From the NCBI GenBank assembly GCA_913042065.1, contig CAJWKB010000025.1, positions 1 through 13,336 on the forward strand: DNA of 13,336 bases, given 5' to 3'. Position numbers and translations under genes: made by a program. Origin of the DNA: an uncultured Alphaproteobacteria bacterium. GTDB lineage: Bacteria > Pseudomonadota > Alphaproteobacteria > Puniceispirillales > Puniceispirillaceae. Positions within the stretch are counted from its first letter, which is position 1; the number at the start of each line of letters is the position of its first letter. The notes below the pieces were generated by a model. That model did no database searches. It was not told the DNA's origin and saw only the letters and a list, made by a program, of their open reading frames with translations. This document shows positions 1 to 7,769 of the stretch, in pieces.

Positions 1-257
1 CGATCAGGATAGTCATGCCTAACTCAAACTAATAAACACCCACCCAAAAAACTTGAAAATATGGTGAAATAGAATTGCAAATAATTCCAGTCAGTCTTTA
101 AATTGCGTGAGGATTTCTATCATAAATCTCAATAAAATTATTATTCAAAACAGCTTTATCACTCAATTAGGACACTGCTTTGATGCAAAATTTTAATAGG
201 CCAGTAAAATCCACTTCAGAATACAATTTTGTGAATTCGGCAAATTCTGATCTAAAA
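1..257. other. AT-rich stretch without recognisable gene
   Basis: This stretch is clearly richer in A+T than the gatCAB-topA part of the window. I see no supportable coding region, RNA gene or clear rho-independent terminator in it. Short ORFs that enter it are antisense shadows of the methyltransferase gene or lack any family-like sequence. An imperfect inverted repeat of about five-base arms (GAATT/AATTC) lies near 233-247, just past the methyltransferase stop codon, but it has no following T-run and is too weak to call a terminator. Confidence 0.5.
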
Positions 258-944
258 CTAAAGAACCTCGTCAAGGACAGTGCCACCATTAGCCGTAAAC
301 CCAGCATATCGGTACTTAACGCCATTACCTTCACAAAACTCTTTCCATGCTTTCCACTCGTGCTGTCGCCAAGCGGGATAATTGAAATATTCATCAAAAA
401 GAATGTAAGATCCAGCCGCCAACTTATCACCAATTGTATCCAAGATTGTTCTAGTCGAACTATAGAGGTCACAATCGATATGGCAAAAGCTGATACCGCC
501 AATCATTTGTTCCTTAAAGTTAGGCAGCGTGTTCTCAAAAAGCCCCTTAATTAAAATTACATTATTTGAGACTTTTGGCAACCGAGCTTGCTTGAAGGTC
601 CCCGAAACTGCGGCATGACCAGACCAGTCTTCAGGCAAGCCATCAAAGGTGTCAAAACCATAAACTTTTGTATTATTGGACACGAAAGACGCAATCATGT
701 TTATCGACCGCCCCGTCGCAACGCCAAACTCCAAGTAGTTTTCTTGCCTATCACAGTTTTCGATAGCGTATCCAATAATCTCTTTTTGACTTTCAAAAAT
801 GATGGCTTCATTCATGTTTTCTTGAACGTAATCAGCAGCCTCATTCCTTGCCCTAATTTGCAATTCATAGAGAATGTTTTGCGAAAAGTGCTTATAATAG
901 AGCCTCCGAACAAAAGACTCCCAAAAGTTACGCTTTTTTGCCAT
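258..944 (-). CDS. TylF/MycF-like SAM-dependent methyltransferase
   Basis: The predicted protein has 228 residues and resembles class I SAM-dependent O-methyltransferases of the TylF/MycF/NovP type, a family seen in macrolide and aminocoumarin tailoring and in many surface-glycan clusters. Visible motifs are LEFGVATGRS at 71-80 (SAM-binding motif I), GFDTFDGLPEDW at 96-107, HIDCDLY at 155-161 and LFDEYF at 182-187. The last two match the region that supplies acidic metal ligands in TylF-type enzymes. I chose the ATG at 944 because the SAM domain is preceded by a normal helical N-terminus. The frame stays open to an ATG at 1103, but that extension is low-complexity, Phe/Ile-rich and runs through an A/T tract. 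No strong Shine-Dalgarno precedes 944. The gene stands alone, is AT-rich, and sits on the 3' side of a tRNA-Ser gene, so horizontal acquisition is plausible. The substrate cannot be read from the sequence; a sugar or small hydroxylated metabolite is the family expectation. Confidence 0.8.
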   Translation of the reverse strand: MAKKRNFWESFVRRLYYKHFSQNILYELQIRARNEAADYVQENMNEAIIFESQKEIIGYAIENCDRQENYLEFGVATGRSINMIASFVSNNTKVYGFDTFDGLPEDWSGHAAVSGTFKQARLPKVSNNVILIKGLFENTLPNFKEQMIGGISFCHIDCDLYSSTRTILDTIGDKLAAGSYILFDEYFNYPAWRQHEWKAWKEFCEGNGVKYRYAGFTANGGTVLDEVL

Positions 945-1226
945 TGAGTGCTCACGGAAGATTAGTTGAAAGAAAAAAAAAGAGACAACGAAATGGGATA
1001 TGATTAGTGAAACATAAAGTGAGTGCCTAATATTTAACAACAGTTGGTAAGAAATGAAGGAACGCGAGCCTATGTTTCTGCAACTGATTAATTGGATTAT
1101 CACTATTTGGCCACAAGTAACAAGTTACTTGGCGTTGTATCTCACCAAACTTCGCGGCCAGCACTTATCGCAATTTAGATAGTTTCTAAGCTAGTAAGGC
1201 AGATGACTTGTAGGAATCAAGAAAAA
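945..1226. other. AT-rich intergenic region between methyltransferase and tRNA-Ser
   Basis: No gene is supportable here. On the minus strand it would be the 5' leader of the methyltransferase gene and also the region immediately 3' of tRNA-Ser. An A-rich run (about 970-985; a T/pyrimidine tract on the minus strand) lies 25-40 bases upstream of the chosen start. A short T-run directly follows the tRNA CCA (1222-1226 on the minus strand), which may help end the tRNA transcript, but there is no separate hairpin. Confidence 0.45.
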
Positions 1227-1318
1227 TGGCGGAGGGGAAGGGATTCGAACCCCCGAAAGGAATTTCTTCCTTTAACGATTTAGCAAACCGCCGCCTTCAG
1301 CCACTCGGCCACCCCTCC
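1227..1318 (-). tRNA. tRNA-Ser (anticodon GCU), CCA encoded
   Basis: A complete class II tRNA can be folded on the minus strand. The acceptor stem is GGAGGGG (1318-1312) paired with CCCCTCC (1237-1231), followed by discriminator G (1230) and an encoded CCA (1229-1227). The anticodon stem GCGGT/ATCGT encloses the loop TTGCTAA, with anticodon GCU at 1284-1282, so it reads AGC and AGU serine codons. The long variable arm expected for tRNA-Ser is present as AAAGGAA-GAAA-TTCCTTT. The T-arm has the standard TTCGAAT loop. The total is 92 bases including CCA. Its 3' end faces the AT-rich methyltransferase segment, the side on which integrative elements usually insert. Confidence 0.97.
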
Positions 1319-1393
1319 GCCGGGGATAACGCGCTACAGAGCCGCTAAGACCCACTCGCCCGCATCGAAGAATACACGGCGTATGCAGCCACA

Positions 1394-1422
1394 TTCCTAA
1401 CTTTGAAAACGGATGCTGTCAA
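1394..1422 (-). promoter_or_regulatory. Possible sigma-70 promoter for tRNA-Ser
   Basis: On the minus strand a perfect TTGACA (1422-1417) is followed after 17 bases by TAGGAA (1399-1394), a weak -10. Transcription would begin near 1387 and give a leader of roughly 70 bases before the tRNA 5' end at 1318. The -35 and the spacing are good and the -10 is poor. Apart from this element, the 200 bases between the tRNA and gatB (1319-1518) hold no gene I can support and no clear terminator for gatB. Confidence 0.4.
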
Positions 1423-1518
1423 ATCTGAAATTAGGTGATAAAGCGGTTTTCTCACAGTATTCACCGACGGCCAGTAATGGCAGGCCAAAGCGGCATTTTC
1501 AGCCACCCTAAACAACCC

Positions 1519-2976
1519 TCACCCTTCGAGTCTGGTCCGCAGAATCTGGTTCACCATCCCCGGATTGGCCTGACCGCCGGACTGTTTCATTACCTGCCCA
1601 ACAAAAAAGCCGAACAGCTTGTCCTTGCCAGCACGATATTCAGCGACCTTGTCCTCATTCGCCGCAATTACCGCGTCAATCAACGCCTCAATCGCGCCGC
1701 TGTCAGAGACCTGCTTGAGACCCTTTTTCTCGACAATGCTGGCTGCGTCCCCGCCAGTTTTGAACATGGCGGCAAAGACATCCTTTGCGATTTTGCCGGA
1801 AATCGTGCCCTCGCTGATCAGCCCGACCAAACCACCAAGCCTCTTTGGTGTAACTTTGCACTCAGCTAAGGTCTGACCAGATTTGTTCAGCGCGCCAAAC
1901 AGTTCCACCGTCATCCAGTTGGCAACGAGCTTGCGATCATATCCTTGGCTTGCCGCCTCATAAAATAGTGCGGTTTCGCGTTCCTCGGTGATCACCGCCG
2001 CATCATAGGCCGACAGACCATAGTCACCGGTCAGCCGGTCCTTGATCTGGTCCGGCAGTTCCGGCAGGGCCGCTGCCAGTTCGTCAACCTCATGCTGCGA
2101 GATCACTAGAGGCAGCAGATCAGGATCGGGAAAATAACGGTAATCATGCGCATCTTCTTTCGAACGCATCGTCCGGGTGGTGCCGGTGGTTGTATCAAAC
2201 AGCCGCGTTTCCTGGTCAATCTCTCCGCCATCCTCGAGAATCTCGATCTGGCGCACTACCTCGAAATCAATCGCCTGCTGAATGAACCGCAGCGAATTCA
2301 AATTCTTGGTTTCAGTCCGTGTGCCGAGTGCCTGTCCCAGACGCCGTACCGACACATTCACATCCGCCCGCAACGATCCCTCTTCCATATTGCCGTCACA
2401 GGTTCCCAGATAGCGCAGAATGGAGCGCAGCTTGCGCACATAGGCCGCCGCCTCGATCGAGGAGCGCATGTCCGGTCGCGAGACAATCTCCATCAGGGCC
2501 ACACCGGTTCGGTTCAGATCTATGTAGCTTTTGCTCGGATGCTGGTCATGCATGGACTTTCCGGCATCCTGTTCGAGGTGCAGGCGTTCGATCCCAATAT
2601 CACGGCTACTGCCGTCAGGCAGATCAATGCGAAGCGTCCCCTCACCAACAATCGGCTTTTTGAACTGACTAATCTGATAGCCCTGCGGCAGGTCGGCATA
2701 AAAATAGTTTTTCCGATCAAAAACACTGACAAGATTGATCTCGGCCTTAAGGCCAAGACCTGTCCGCACCGCCTGGCGCACACATTCATGATTGATCACC
2801 GGCAACATTCCCGGCATCGCCGCATCAACAAGCGATACATTCTGATTGGGATCGGCACCGAACGTGGCTGACGCCCCGGAGAACAGCTTGGCTTTAGAGG
2901 AAACCTGGGCATGCACCTCCAGACCGATGACAACCTCCCAGTCACCAGTCGTACCGCTGACAAGACTGCTGGTCAT
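1519..2976 (-). CDS. gatB: Asp/Glu-tRNA amidotransferase subunit GatB
   Basis: GatB binds the misacylated Glu-tRNA(Gln) or Asp-tRNA(Asn), phosphorylates the side-chain carboxylate with ATP, and accepts ammonia delivered from GatA. The 485-residue length is normal. Visible family segments are [12 protein letters not shown] (14-25), [19 protein letters not shown] (86-104), HLEQDAGKS (133-141), DLNRTG then [11 protein letters not shown] (about 153-172), [19 protein letters not shown] (191-209) and RTETKNLNS (220-228). The C-terminal third is the helical YqeY-like tRNA-binding tail. The usual Gly-Val-Pro-Leu in the PROSITE-type signature reads Gly-Val-Ala-Leu here, a mild change. The start is fixed by an ATGA overlap with the gatA stop and by a strong AGGAGGTG ribosome binding site at 2988-2981. 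It is the last gene of gatC-gatA-gatB. Confidence 0.98.
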   Translation of the reverse strand: MTSSLVSGTTGDWEVVIGLEVHAQVSSKAKLFSGASATFGADPNQNVSLVDAAMPGMLPVINHECVRQAVRTGLGLKAEINLVSVFDRKNYFYADLPQGYQISQFKKPIVGEGTLRIDLPDGSSRDIGIERLHLEQDAGKSMHDQHPSKSYIDLNRTGVALMEIVSRPDMRSSIEAAAYVRKLRSILRYLGTCDGNMEEGSLRADVNVSVRRLGQALGTRTETKNLNSLRFIQQAIDFEVVRQIEILEDGGEIDQETRLFDTTTGTTRTMRSKEDAHDYRYFPDPDLLPLVISQHEVDELAAALPELPDQIKDRLTGDYGLSAYDAAVITEERETALFYEAASQGYDRKLVANWMTVELFGALNKSGQTLAECKVTPKRLGGLVGLISEGTISGKIAKDVFAAMFKTGGDAASIVEKKGLKQVSDSGAIEALIDAVIAANEDKVAEYRAGKDKLFGFFVGQVMKQSGGQANPGMVNQILRTRLEG

Positions 2977-4454
2977 GATACACCTCCTGCGCGCCGGGTC
3001 GGATTTGCGACGAAGCCGGCGCCATCCTCAAGTACTTGGGCAGCAGCATAAAGAGTCGCCTCATCAAAGGGCCGGGCCAGAAGCTGCAACCCAAGTGGAA
3101 GGCCATCGCCATTCATCCCGGCCGGCACCGCCATTCCAGGCAATCCGGCCAGATTGGCCGGCACGGTAAAGACATCATTTAGAAAATTGGTTACTGGATC
3201 CTCCACCTTGCGGCCAACCGGAAAGGCGGCACTTGGCGTTGCCGGCGTCAGAATGGCATCGACTGATTCAAAAGCCGTGTCAAAATCATTGCGAATCAGC
3301 CTGCGAACACGCTGCGCCTTAAGATAGTAGGCATCATAATATCCAGCAGACAAAACATAGGTGCCAATCATGATGCGGCGCTGCACCTCTTTGCCAAAAC
3401 CTTCGGCCCGTGTCATCGCATACATCTCATCCAGAGACTCCGCCTCAACACGCTTGCCGTAGCGCACACCATCATAGCGGGCCAGATTTGACGACGCCTC
3501 AGCGGGCGCAATGATGTAGTAGGCGGGCAGCGCATATTTGGTGTGGGGCAGCGAAATATCGACCAGCTCAGCCCCGGCAACGCGCAGCCAATCCTGTCCC
3601 TGCTGCCAGATGGTGACAACTTCGGGGTCCATGCCATCCAGCACATATTCGGAAGGAATGCCAATCTTCATGCCCTTGACGCCCAGCGTCACCGCGGCAG
3701 ACAGATCCTGCAATGGCACATCAGCAGAGGTTGAGTCCTTCGGATCAAATCCCGCCATCGCCTGCATCATCAGCGCATTGTCAGCGACATTCCGACTGAA
3801 TGGACCTGCTTGATCGAGCGAGCTGGCAAAAGCGACTATTCCCCATCGCGAGCAGCGACCATAGGTCGGCTTCAGACCAACGACACCGCAAAACGCGGCT
3901 GGCTGACGGATCGATCCACCTGTATCAGTACCTGTTGCCAGCAGCGCCGAGCGCGCCGCGACCGCCGAGGCTGAGCCACCCGATGACCCACCGGGCACAA
4001 GATCAGCGCCGTCAGCAGCCTGCCACGGATTGATTGCAGGCCCGTAGGCGCTTGTCTCATTCGCCGATCCCATAGCGAATTCATCACAATTCAGCTTTCC
4101 AAGCATGACCCCACCCGCACGCCAAAGATTGGCCGTGACGGTGCTTTCATAGGTCGGGGTAAATCCTGCCAGAATATTGGAACAGGCGGTACTGCTGTAG
4201 CCGGCGGTGCAAAACAGATCCTTGACGCCAATTGGCACGCCCTCAAGCAGACCAGCCTCACCCTTGGCGATTCTGGCATCCGAAATAGCAGCCATTTCAA
4301 GTGCGTGTTCGGCGGTTAGCGCCACATAATTATTCAGCCCAGCTGTTTCCTCTACTGCCGCGATATAGGCCGAGGCAAGCTCAACGGCTGAAATCTCGCC
4401 AGCATCCAGTGCAGCACGCGCCTCAACAGCACCAAAATCGAGTATGTCCGCCAT
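2973..4454 (-). CDS. gatA: Asp/Glu-tRNA amidotransferase subunit GatA
   Basis: GatA is the glutaminase subunit. It hydrolyses glutamine and passes ammonia through a tunnel to GatB. The 493-residue protein carries the full amidase signature. The Ser-cisSer-Lys triad is visible as Lys78 in PIGVKDLFC, cis-Ser157 in GGSSGGSA and nucleophile Ser181 in [11 protein letters not shown]; the assignment is by family spacing. The [10 protein letters not shown] segment and the conserved [20 protein letters not shown]-terminal segment are also present. The start ATG at 4454 shares one base with the gatC stop (TAATG) and has AAGGTGG upstream inside gatC. The stop overlaps the gatB start as ATGA. All three genes are therefore likely co-transcribed and translationally coupled, in the order gatC-gatA-gatB. 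Confidence 0.98.
   Translation of the reverse strand: MADILDFGAVEARAALDAGEISAVELASAYIAAVEETAGLNNYVALTAEHALEMAAISDARIAKGEAGLLEGVPIGVKDLFCTAGYSSTACSNILAGFTPTYESTVTANLWRAGGVMLGKLNCDEFAMGSANETSAYGPAINPWQAADGADLVPGGSSGGSASAVAARSALLATGTDTGGSIRQPAAFCGVVGLKPTYGRCSRWGIVAFASSLDQAGPFSRNVADNALMMQAMAGFDPKDSTSADVPLQDLSAAVTLGVKGMKIGIPSEYVLDGMDPEVVTIWQQGQDWLRVAGAELVDISLPHTKYALPAYYIIAPAEASSNLARYDGVRYGKRVEAESLDEMYAMTRAEGFGKEVQRRIMIGTYVLSAGYYDAYYLKAQRVRRLIRNDFDTAFESVDAILTPATPSAAFPVGRKVEDPVTNFLNDVFTVPANLAGLPGMAVPAGMNGDGLPLGLQLLARPFDEATLYAAAQVLEDGAGFVANPTRRAGGVS
2981..2988 (-). promoter_or_regulatory. Strong ribosome binding site of gatB
   Basis: On the minus strand AGGAGGTG lies four bases before the gatB ATG (core AGGAGG six bases away), inside the last codons of gatA. 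It is the best Shine-Dalgarno match in the gatCAB operon. It fixes the gatB start at 2976 and suggests independent ribosome loading in addition to coupling through the ATGA overlap. Confidence 0.85.
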
Positions 4455-4741
4455 TATTCGACCACCTTTGGCACGACGAAAAAGCCACCCGTTGATTCTG
4501 GAACATTGGCTAGCACGTCATCAATACGATCACCGTCTGTCACGACATCCTCACGCATCGGCAGCGAATGACCAGTAACACTTGCCAGTGGCTCCACATT
4601 ATCGGTGTTAACCTCATTGAGTTCATCAACCCAGGAGAGAATTCCATTCAGTTCGGTGGCAATTGCCTGCCGGCGCTCATCCGGCACATGAATGCGTGCC
4701 AAACGAGCGATTTTGGCAACTGTGGTCTTGTCAACAGACAT
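4454..4741 (-). CDS. gatC: Asp/Glu-tRNA amidotransferase subunit GatC
   Basis: GatC is the small subunit that wraps around the GatA-GatB interface and stabilises the complex. The 95-residue product has normal length. It shows the family pattern: an N-terminal helix ([12 protein letters not shown], 8-19), a second helix ([15 protein letters not shown], 30-44), the VEPLASV turn (49-55), the MREDVV segment (62-67) and the C-terminal [10 protein letters not shown] that inserts into GatA. The frame is open upstream to 5032, but that part is antisense to ruvX and unlike GatC, so I place the start at the ATG at 4741. No clear Shine-Dalgarno precedes it. It is the first gene of gatCAB and diverges from ruvX across only 55 bases, so the promoter must lie in that gap and/or the 5' end of ruvX. 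Confidence 0.95.
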   Translation of the reverse strand: MSVDKTTVAKIARLARIHVPDERRQAIATELNGILSWVDELNEVNTDNVEPLASVTGHSLPMREDVVTDGDRIDDVLANVPESTGGFFVVPKVVE

Positions 4742-4754
4742 ATCACTGTGCTTT

Positions 4755-4784
4755 TTGCTGTTATCGAAAATGTAACGACAGCAA
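4755..4784. promoter_or_regulatory. Inverted repeat in the gatC-ruvX divergent gap
   Basis: TTGCTGT (4755-4761) and ACAGCAA (4778-4784) form a perfect seven-base inverted repeat with a 16-base centre. It fills the middle of the 55-base gap between the divergent gatC and ruvX starts. The position and symmetry suit a dimeric regulator site or an overlapping promoter pair. Seven-base arms can also occur by chance, and no known operator is recognised. No strong -35/-10 pair was found in the gap for either direction. Confidence 0.3.
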
Positions 4785-4796
4785 TTATCATTCAGC

Positions 4797-5288
4797 ATGG
4801 CGATCTGCAAGCTTAACCATATAAAAGACGTGATTTCTGACGGCCAACGCCTCATTGGACTGGATATTGGCAAGAAAACCATCGGTCTTGCGCTTTCCGA
4901 CAAAGGTCTTGCAATTGCCTCGCCGGTGAAAACCCTGTGGCGCAGCAAATTTACCCCCGATGTGAACTCAATTTTTGAGTTCGCCGATAGAGAAAAGGTT
5001 GGCGCCTTGGTTCTTGGCTGGCCTGCAAACATGGATGGAAGTGCGGGTCCACGCTGCGACTCGGTGCGTGACTTCGCTCATGCAATGATGCGGATCCGTG
5101 ACATTCCCGTGGTTTTTCAGGATGAACGGCTTTCGACACAGGCGGTAGAGAGCGCCATGGTCGAGGCCGATATGACCCGGGCAAAACGTGCCCAGCGCCG
5201 CGACGCGCTGGCCGCGGTCTGGATATTGCAATCGGCACTTGACCGGCTGCATAATGATCGGACTACCCTTGCCTCCCACAGCCCGTAA
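4797..5288 (+). CDS. ruvX: YqgF/RuvX family nuclease (putative Holliday junction resolvase / pre-16S rRNA nuclease)
   Basis: This is a 163-residue RNase H-fold protein of the YqgF/RuvX family. Family members are annotated as putative Holliday junction resolvases, and the E. coli member takes part in 5' processing of pre-16S rRNA. Motifs seen are LIGLDIGKKTIGLALSD (19-35, with catalytic-type Asp23), LVLGWPANMDGS (71-82), FQDERLST (107-114) and the C-terminal RRDALAAVWILQS (134-146) containing the last catalytic-type Asp136. The start at 4797 leaves an 18-residue lead before the first strand, a little longer than usual, and has no Shine-Dalgarno. A GTG at codon 12 is an alternative. It leads the plus-strand run and is followed 78 bases later by pyrB. 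Confidence 0.93.
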   Translation: MAICKLNHIKDVISDGQRLIGLDIGKKTIGLALSDKGLAIASPVKTLWRSKFTPDVNSIFEFADREKVGALVLGWPANMDGSAGPRCDSVRDFAHAMMRIRDIPVVFQDERLSTQAVESAMVEADMTRAKRAQRRDALAAVWILQSALDRLHNDRTTLASHSP

Positions 5289-5324
5289 TGTCGACGCAGA
5301 TATGTGCACCACCATATGGAATAG

Positions 5325-5357
5325 GGCTGGACCAGCCATGGGGATTTAGACTATAAG
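5325..5357 (+). promoter_or_regulatory. Hairpin and possible promoter upstream of pyrB
   Basis: The 78-base ruvX-pyrB gap contains GGCTGG-A-CCAGCC (5325-5337), a perfect odd-centred inverted repeat. Overlapping it is TGGACC (5328-5333, four of six -35 matches), followed after 18 bases by TATAAG (5352-5357, five of six -10 matches). Transcription from it would begin near 5364, only a few bases before the pyrB ATG at 5367, so the mRNA would be almost leaderless. This agrees with the lack of a Shine-Dalgarno for pyrB. The overlap of repeat and -35 would suit an operator, but this is inference. Confidence 0.3.
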
Positions 5358-5366
5358 CTGATTTTC

Positions 5367-6398
5367 ATGAACATATCGAAAGATACCACCCCTGCGAACG
5401 CTGTCTCGTCGCTGCAGGCCGGCAGTGCTGCGATGCTGCCAACACGGCATCTGCTCGGCATTGAGGGAATGAACCCTTTTGAAATCCGCTCCTTGCTCGA
5501 CCGCGGAGACCAATTTGCCGATGCGATGCACCAATCTGGCGATGATCTCAGTCCACTAAGTGATGTTCTGCGGGGCAAAACAATCATTAACCTGTTCTAT
5601 GAGAATTCAACCCGAACGCGCGTTTCCTTCGAGCTTGCGGCGAAACGGCTTGGTGGGGCAGTACTGAATATCGCCGTTGCCGGATCATCGGTGAAAAAGG
5701 GCGAAACGCTTCTGGATACGGCTACGACACTCAATGCGATGCACCCTCATATTCTTGTCGTGCGTCACAATTGCTCAGGTGCGGCACGACTGCTCAGCCA
5801 TCATGTTGATGCCGCGGTGATCAACGCTGGGGACGGGCGGCATGAGCACCCCACCCAGGCATTGCTTGACGCACTAACAATCCGGCGAAGGGTTGGACAA
5901 ATCGAAGGCCTAAAGATTGCCATCTGCGGAGATGTCGCTAATAGCCGCGTTGCACGCTCCAACATCCACCTGCTTGGCACGATGGGGGCTGAGGTACGCC
6001 TCATTAGCCCGGCAACTCTTCTTCCAACCGGAATCGAACAGATGGGAGTGAGCATTGCTACCGATCTTGAGGAAGGCATCCGCGACGCAGATATCGTGAT
6101 GATGCTCCGCCTGCAGACCGAACGCATGGCCGGCACCGAGACGCCATCTCAACGCGAATATTACAACTTCTTTGGCCTTGACCGCTCAAAATTACTGCGG
6201 GCAGCGCCCAATGCCTTGATTATGCACCCTGGTCCAATGAACCGCGGAGTCGAAATTGACTCGGCGATGGCCGATGACGCGCAGAAAAGCCTGATCCGTA
6301 CCCAGGTGGAAATGGGCGTAGCGGCACGTATGGCTTGTCTTGAGGCGATCGCTGTCAAGCTAGCCAGCGAGGCCGAAAAACAGGGAGATGGGTTATAA
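5367..6398 (+). CDS. pyrB: Aspartate carbamoyltransferase catalytic subunit
   Basis: PyrB condenses carbamoyl phosphate with aspartate to carbamoyl-aspartate, the first committed step of pyrimidine synthesis. The 343-residue protein has the complete active site. STRTR (81-85) binds carbamoyl phosphate, SVKKGET (108-114) is the 80s loop supplied to the neighbouring subunit, HPTQALLD (161-168) follows, RLQTER (248-253) is the 240s loop that binds aspartate, and HPGPMNRG (287-294) closes the site. The ATG at 5367 gives about 25 residues before the conserved RHLLGIEGM segment. An ATG at codon 23 (5433) is a shorter alternative closer to the usual family N-terminus, and neither has a good Shine-Dalgarno. 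The dihydroorotase-like gene follows after eight bases (or overlaps, depending on its start), matching the alphaproteobacterial pyrB-pyrC pair in which the two proteins may form one complex. No pyrI is present. Confidence 0.97.
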   Translation: MNISKDTTPANAVSSLQAGSAAMLPTRHLLGIEGMNPFEIRSLLDRGDQFADAMHQSGDDLSPLSDVLRGKTIINLFYENSTRTRVSFELAAKRLGGAVLNIAVAGSSVKKGETLLDTATTLNAMHPHILVVRHNCSGAARLLSHHVDAAVINAGDGRHEHPTQALLDALTIRRRVGQIEGLKIAICGDVANSRVARSNIHLLGTMGAEVRLISPATLLPTGIEQMGVSIATDLEEGIRDADIVMMLRLQTERMAGTETPSQREYYNFFGLDRSKLLRAAPNALIMHPGPMNRGVEIDSAMADDAQKSLIRTQVEMGVAARMACLEAIAVKLASEAEKQGDGL

Positions 6399-6406
6399 CC
6401 GATATC

Positions 6407-7687
6407 TTGTTCACAAATGCTCGTCTGATCGATCCCTCGCAGAATTTAGATGCCAGCGGCCAGCTTGCAATCACCGATGGTGTGATTAGCACTGTTGATG
6501 CAGAACTGGTTGATGGCAAATCAGCCAAGGCCGACAAGGTTATTGATTGCAGGGGCGCCTGCATTGCACCCGGTCTTGTTGATATGCGAGTGCAGACTGC
6601 CGATCCCGGATCGGAACATCTGGAAGACCTTGACACTCTGCTGGCGGCAGCTGCAGCAGGAGGCATCACCGGCCTCGGTTGCCTGCCAAATACGCAGCCA
6701 GTGATAGATAACGCGGCGATGATCGACTCGCTTAGCCTGCGGGCATCTCGCGCGGCGGGACCACGCTTACATATATACGGGGCCGCCACCAAAGGGCTTG
6801 GCGGCATGGAAATGGCCGAACTCGGATTGATGGCAGAAGCTGGTGCCGTAGCCTTCACCAATGGAACTGCAAGCATAGGCGATTCTTTGGTGATGCGTCG
6901 GCTTCTTGCCTATGCCAAAATGCTCAACAAGCCAGTGATTCAGCATTGTGAGGATCCCAGCCTGGCAGCTGATGGTGAGATGAATGAGAGCGAGACCTCA
7001 ACCCGACTCGGTCTTATCGGCATTCCAGCGATTGCTGAAGCGTTGATCGTCGAGCGGGACATCCAGCTAATGCAACTAACAGGTGCGCGCTATCATGTTG
7101 CGCATCTGTCGACACGCGCTGGTATTGATGCCGTGCGCAGAGCGAAGGCAGACGGGCTACCAATCACAGCAGACACCGCACCCCCCTATTTTCTGCTGAA
7201 TGAAATTGCCGTTAGCAACTATGACACCGCCTTCAAACTGTCGCCTCCCCTGCGGTCAGAAGATGACAGGCAGGCTGTGGTCGAGGCGATTGCTGATGGC
7301 ACCATCGACGCCATTGCCTCGGACCATGTGCCGGTCGATGGTGATGCAAAGGCTCAACCATTCGGCCCTGCTCAACCGGGTGCATCCGGTTTAGATACGC
7401 TGCTGGCCCTAACTATGACCCTTGTCCATCAGGACCGGATTTCTCTCCTAAGGGCGTTTGAGGCGTTGAGCCTTGCTCCTGCGACCATCCTTGATGTCAG
7501 AGGTGGCACCTTGATGCCCGGCGCCGCAGCAGATATCATATTAGTCCGTCCTGACACCAGTTGGCTGGTGCGTGGTGCTGATTTTGCGTCACTGTCAAGA
7601 ATAACGCCGTTTGAGGGGCAGCCCGTACAGGGCCTTGTCGATGCAACTTATGTTGACGGTATCTGCGTGTTCAACCGCCACACATAA
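6407..7687 (+). CDS. pyrC: Dihydroorotase-family protein with degenerate active site (PyrC'/pseudo-DHOase type)
   Basis: The 426-residue protein (counted from TTG 6407) is clearly of the dihydroorotase family: ARLIDPSQNLD at 5-15, APGLVDM at 54-60, CLPNTQPVID at 92-101, IQHCED at 178-183, VAHLST at 231-236 and SDHVPVD at 305-311. In active class I enzymes the segment after APGLVDM is His-x-His-x-Arg. Here it is Arg61-Val-Gln63-Thr-Ala65, so two metal ligands and the substrate arginine are lost. The metal-binding Asp expected after the Phe-Ser/Thr at about 150 is also missing (FTNGTAS). His180, His233 and Asp306 remain. This resembles the non-catalytic DHOase partner of aspartate transcarbamoylase known from Pseudomonas, and related pyrB-linked alphaproteobacterial proteins. 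I infer a structural role with PyrB and a working dihydroorotase elsewhere. No in-frame ATG or GTG fits the start. TTG 6407 lacks a well-spaced Shine-Dalgarno, while ATA 6395 is spaced seven bases from GGGAG and would overlap the pyrB stop. Confidence 0.9.
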   Translation: MFTNARLIDPSQNLDASGQLAITDGVISTVDAELVDGKSAKADKVIDCRGACIAPGLVDMRVQTADPGSEHLEDLDTLLAAAAAGGITGLGCLPNTQPVIDNAAMIDSLSLRASRAAGPRLHIYGAATKGLGGMEMAELGLMAEAGAVAFTNGTASIGDSLVMRRLLAYAKMLNKPVIQHCEDPSLAADGEMNESETSTRLGLIGIPAIAEALIVERDIQLMQLTGARYHVAHLSTRAGIDAVRRAKADGLPITADTAPPYFLLNEIAVSNYDTAFKLSPPLRSEDDRQAVVEAIADGTIDAIASDHVPVDGDAKAQPFGPAQPGASGLDTLLALTMTLVHQDRISLLRAFEALSLAPATILDVRGGTLMPGAAADIILVRPDTSWLVRGADFASLSRITPFEGQPVQGLVDATYVDGICVFNRHT

Positions 7688-7726
7688 ACCACACAAAAAT
7701 TCTAGCATTGTTTGATCGGCGAATAA

Positions 7727-7755
7727 TGGACTGTTTGCTACGCAATTTTTATAGT
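7727..7755 (+). promoter_or_regulatory. Possible promoter for plsY
   Basis: TGGACT (7727-7732, four of six -35 matches) is followed after 17 bases by TATAGT (7750-7755, five of six -10 matches). The element lies in the 82-base gap between the dihydroorotase-like gene and plsY. Transcription would start about eight bases before the plsY ATG at 7770. The nearby GGAAT (7763-7767) could act as a weak ribosome site only if transcription starts slightly earlier. Confidence 0.35.
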
Positions 7756-7769
7756 ATGGTCCGGAATCT

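Noticed and set aside
945..1103. N-terminal extension of the methyltransferase to the ATG at 1103
   Set aside because: The added 53 residues are Phe/Ile-rich, run through an A/T tract and do not resemble the family; the ATG at 944 gives a normal-length protein.
1430..1518. Terminator downstream of gatB
   Set aside because: A four-base GCCA/TGGC stem is present near 1470-1485 but there is no T-run on the minus strand and the stem is too short.
1435..1876. Plus-strand ORFs opposite gatB
   Set aside because: Antisense shadows of the conserved gatB frame, with no independent family signature.
4742..5032. Long upstream extension of GatC
   Set aside because: It is entirely antisense to ruvX, unlike GatC, and the ATG at 4741 gives the usual GatC length.
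6388..6390. ATG near the start of the dihydroorotase-like gene
   Set aside because: It is out of frame with the conserved protein.
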